Of a DNA stretch of 15,034 bases, positions 13,939-15,034 are shown piece by piece. The DNA is taken from contig JBEKZI010000052.1 in assembly GCA_049510055.1 (NCBI GenBank), positions 1 through 15,034 of the forward strand, given 5' to 3'. Every line of letters starts with the position of its first letter. The first letter of the stretch is position 1. The position numbers were made by a program, and so were the translations under genes. Source of the stretch: JALHTV01 sp049510055 (lineage in GTDB: Bacteria; Planctomycetota; Phycisphaerae; SM23-33). The notes under the pieces were generated by a model. That model did no database searches and was not told the origin of the DNA. It saw only the letters and a program-made list of their open reading frames with translations.

Positions 13939-15034
13939 ATGCGACGGACCTTACGAATCGGAATCCTAGTCGGAGGCGTCGTGGTGGCGATGGCCATCCT
14001 GGCCGGATGGTATTTCCACCGCAACAGCCAATCGCGGACCGCCTTCCGGATCGTACCGGTTAGGCGGGGGGACGTGGTGTCCGTCATCAGCGCCACCGGC
14101 ACGGTCGAGCCGGAGGAAGTGGTGGACATCGGCGCCCAGGTCGGCGGACAGATCAGCTCATTCGGCCAGGACAAGAACGGCAAAACCATCGATTATGGGT
14201 CCATCGTGGAGGAAGGCACCATCCTGGCCCGCATCGACGATTCCCTCTATGCGGCGGACGTCGAGCTGGGCAAGGCTGGGCTCCTCCAGGCCAACGCCGG
14301 CCTGATCCGCGCCCAGGCGGACTTGGTGCAGATGAAGGCCAAGCTGGAACAGGCCCAGCGGGACTGGGAACGGGCCCAGAAGCTGGGACCCTCCGAAGCC
14401 CTGGCTCCCACCGCCTACGACGCCTACAAGGCCAACTTCGAGATCGCCCAGGCCAACGTGGCGGTGGATGAGGCCGCCGTCGAGCAAGGTCAGGCCGCCA
14501 TCGCGCAGGCCCAGGCCAGTCTGGATCGCGTCCAACGCAACCTGGGCTATTGCACCATCAAATCGCCCGTCAAGGGAGTGATTATCGACCGGCGGGTGAA
14601 CATCGGCCAGACCGTGGTTTCCAGTTTGAACGCCCCCAGCCTGTTCCTGATCGCCAAGGACCTGACGCGCATCCAGGTGTGGGTGTCCGTCAACGAAGCC
14701 GACATCGGCAGCATCCATCCGGGCCAGCCGGCCACCTTCACGGTCGACGCCTTCCCCAATCAGACGTTTTACGGCCAAGTGGGCAAGATGCGCCTCAACG
14801 CCACGATGAGTCAGAACGTAGTGACCTATACCGTGGAGGTGACCACCGACAACAAGGACAGCAAGCTCCTGCCCTACCTGACGGCCAACGTGCAGTTCAA
14901 GGTCGGCCAGAAAGACAATGTCCTCCTGGTGCCCAACGGCGCGCTGCGCTGGGCACCCAAGCCGGAGCAGATCGCTTCGGAGTTTCGTTCCAGCGCCTCC
15001 CGCACCTCCGCGTCAAGCCGGGCTTCCCAGCCGA
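13939..15034 (+). CDS. MacA/HlyD-type periplasmic efflux adaptor, 3' end missing
   Basis: A membrane-fusion protein that links an inner-membrane exporter, usually a MacB-like ABC transporter, to an outer-membrane channel; 365 codons are visible before the window ends. An N-terminal membrane anchor (about 7-26) is followed by the first half of the barrel-sandwich hybrid (TGTVEPEEVVDIGAQVGGQI, 53-72), an Ala/Gln-rich coiled-coil hairpin (about 105-203), the second lipoyl half (YCTIKSPVKGVIIDRRVNIG, 204-223) and the beta-barrel (about 243-325). The visible end becomes Ser/Arg-rich (350-365), which is unusual and may begin a linker or extension. The start is supported by GGGAG (13928-13932), 6 nt before the ATG. 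The transporter gene would be expected just downstream, outside the window. Confidence 0.92.
   Translation, partial: MRRTLRIGILVGGVVVAMAILAGWYFHRNSQSRTAFRIVPVRRGDVVSVISATGTVEPEEVVDIGAQVGGQISSFGQDKNGKTIDYGSIVEEGTILARIDDSLYAADVELGKAGLLQANAGLIRAQADLVQMKAKLEQAQRDWERAQKLGPSEALAPTAYDAYKANFEIAQANVAVDEAAVEQGQAAIAQAQASLDRVQRNLGYCTIKSPVKGVIIDRRVNIGQTVVSSLNAPSLFLIAKDLTRIQVWVSVNEADIGSIHPGQPATFTVDAFPNQTFYGQVGKMRLNATMSQNVVTYTVEVTTDNKDSKLLPYLTANVQFKVGQKDNVLLVPNGALRWAPKPEQIASEFRSSASRTSASSRASQP

Overview
The window is a high-GC bacterial chromosome segment. A giant secreted VCBS/FG-GAP repeat protein, a prokaryotic pentameric ligand-gated channel, rare-codon starts (GTG) and repeat-rich intergenic DNA (a 9-bp TTCTTTGCG-type array, GGCAYTAG, GGGACC and TATTCCGG repeats) suggest a Planctomycetota lineage, perhaps Phycisphaerae-like. 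That assignment is inference from gene style; no rRNA or other phylogenetic marker is present.

Layout. 1-3363 (+): the C-terminal part of a very large extracellular repeat protein, RTX-like NG-x-x-G-x-D repeats followed by a seven-bladed VCBS/FG-GAP propeller. It is interrupted by an in-frame TAG at 202-204 and closed by a strong intrinsic terminator (3406-3443). 3502-4647 (+): a promoter and a pentameric ligand-gated ion channel with signal peptide and four membrane segments. 4744-7470 (+): a GH63/MGH1-like glucosidase, probably co-transcribed with the channel. 7471-7951: a repeat-rich intergenic region holding tRNA-Arg(CCU) on the minus strand and two copies of a hairpin element with a compensatory stem change. 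7952-9385 (+): a GlcD-type FAD-linked oxidase. 9363-12443 (-): two tandem paralogous exported transglutaminase-like proteins; the first overlaps the oxidase tail to tail. 12512-13498 (-): a tRNA-dihydrouridine synthase. 13499-13938: intergenic. 13939-15034 (+): a MacA/HlyD-type efflux adaptor, cut by the window end.

How they fit together. No single pathway links the genes. The channel and glucosidase are the only plausible functional pair (shared orientation, about 96 bp apart, no visible terminator between them). The transglutaminase pair is a clear tandem duplication. The oxidase lacks GlcE/GlcF-type partners here. The oxidase and the dihydrouridine synthase both lack a Shine-Dalgarno sequence and have a -10-like hexamer 11-13 nt before the chosen ATG, which suggests very short leaders. 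The most notable signals are the broken giant gene, the covarying hairpin pair, the extragenic 9-bp array that forms the C-terminus of one transglutaminase, and the channel-glucosidase pairing.
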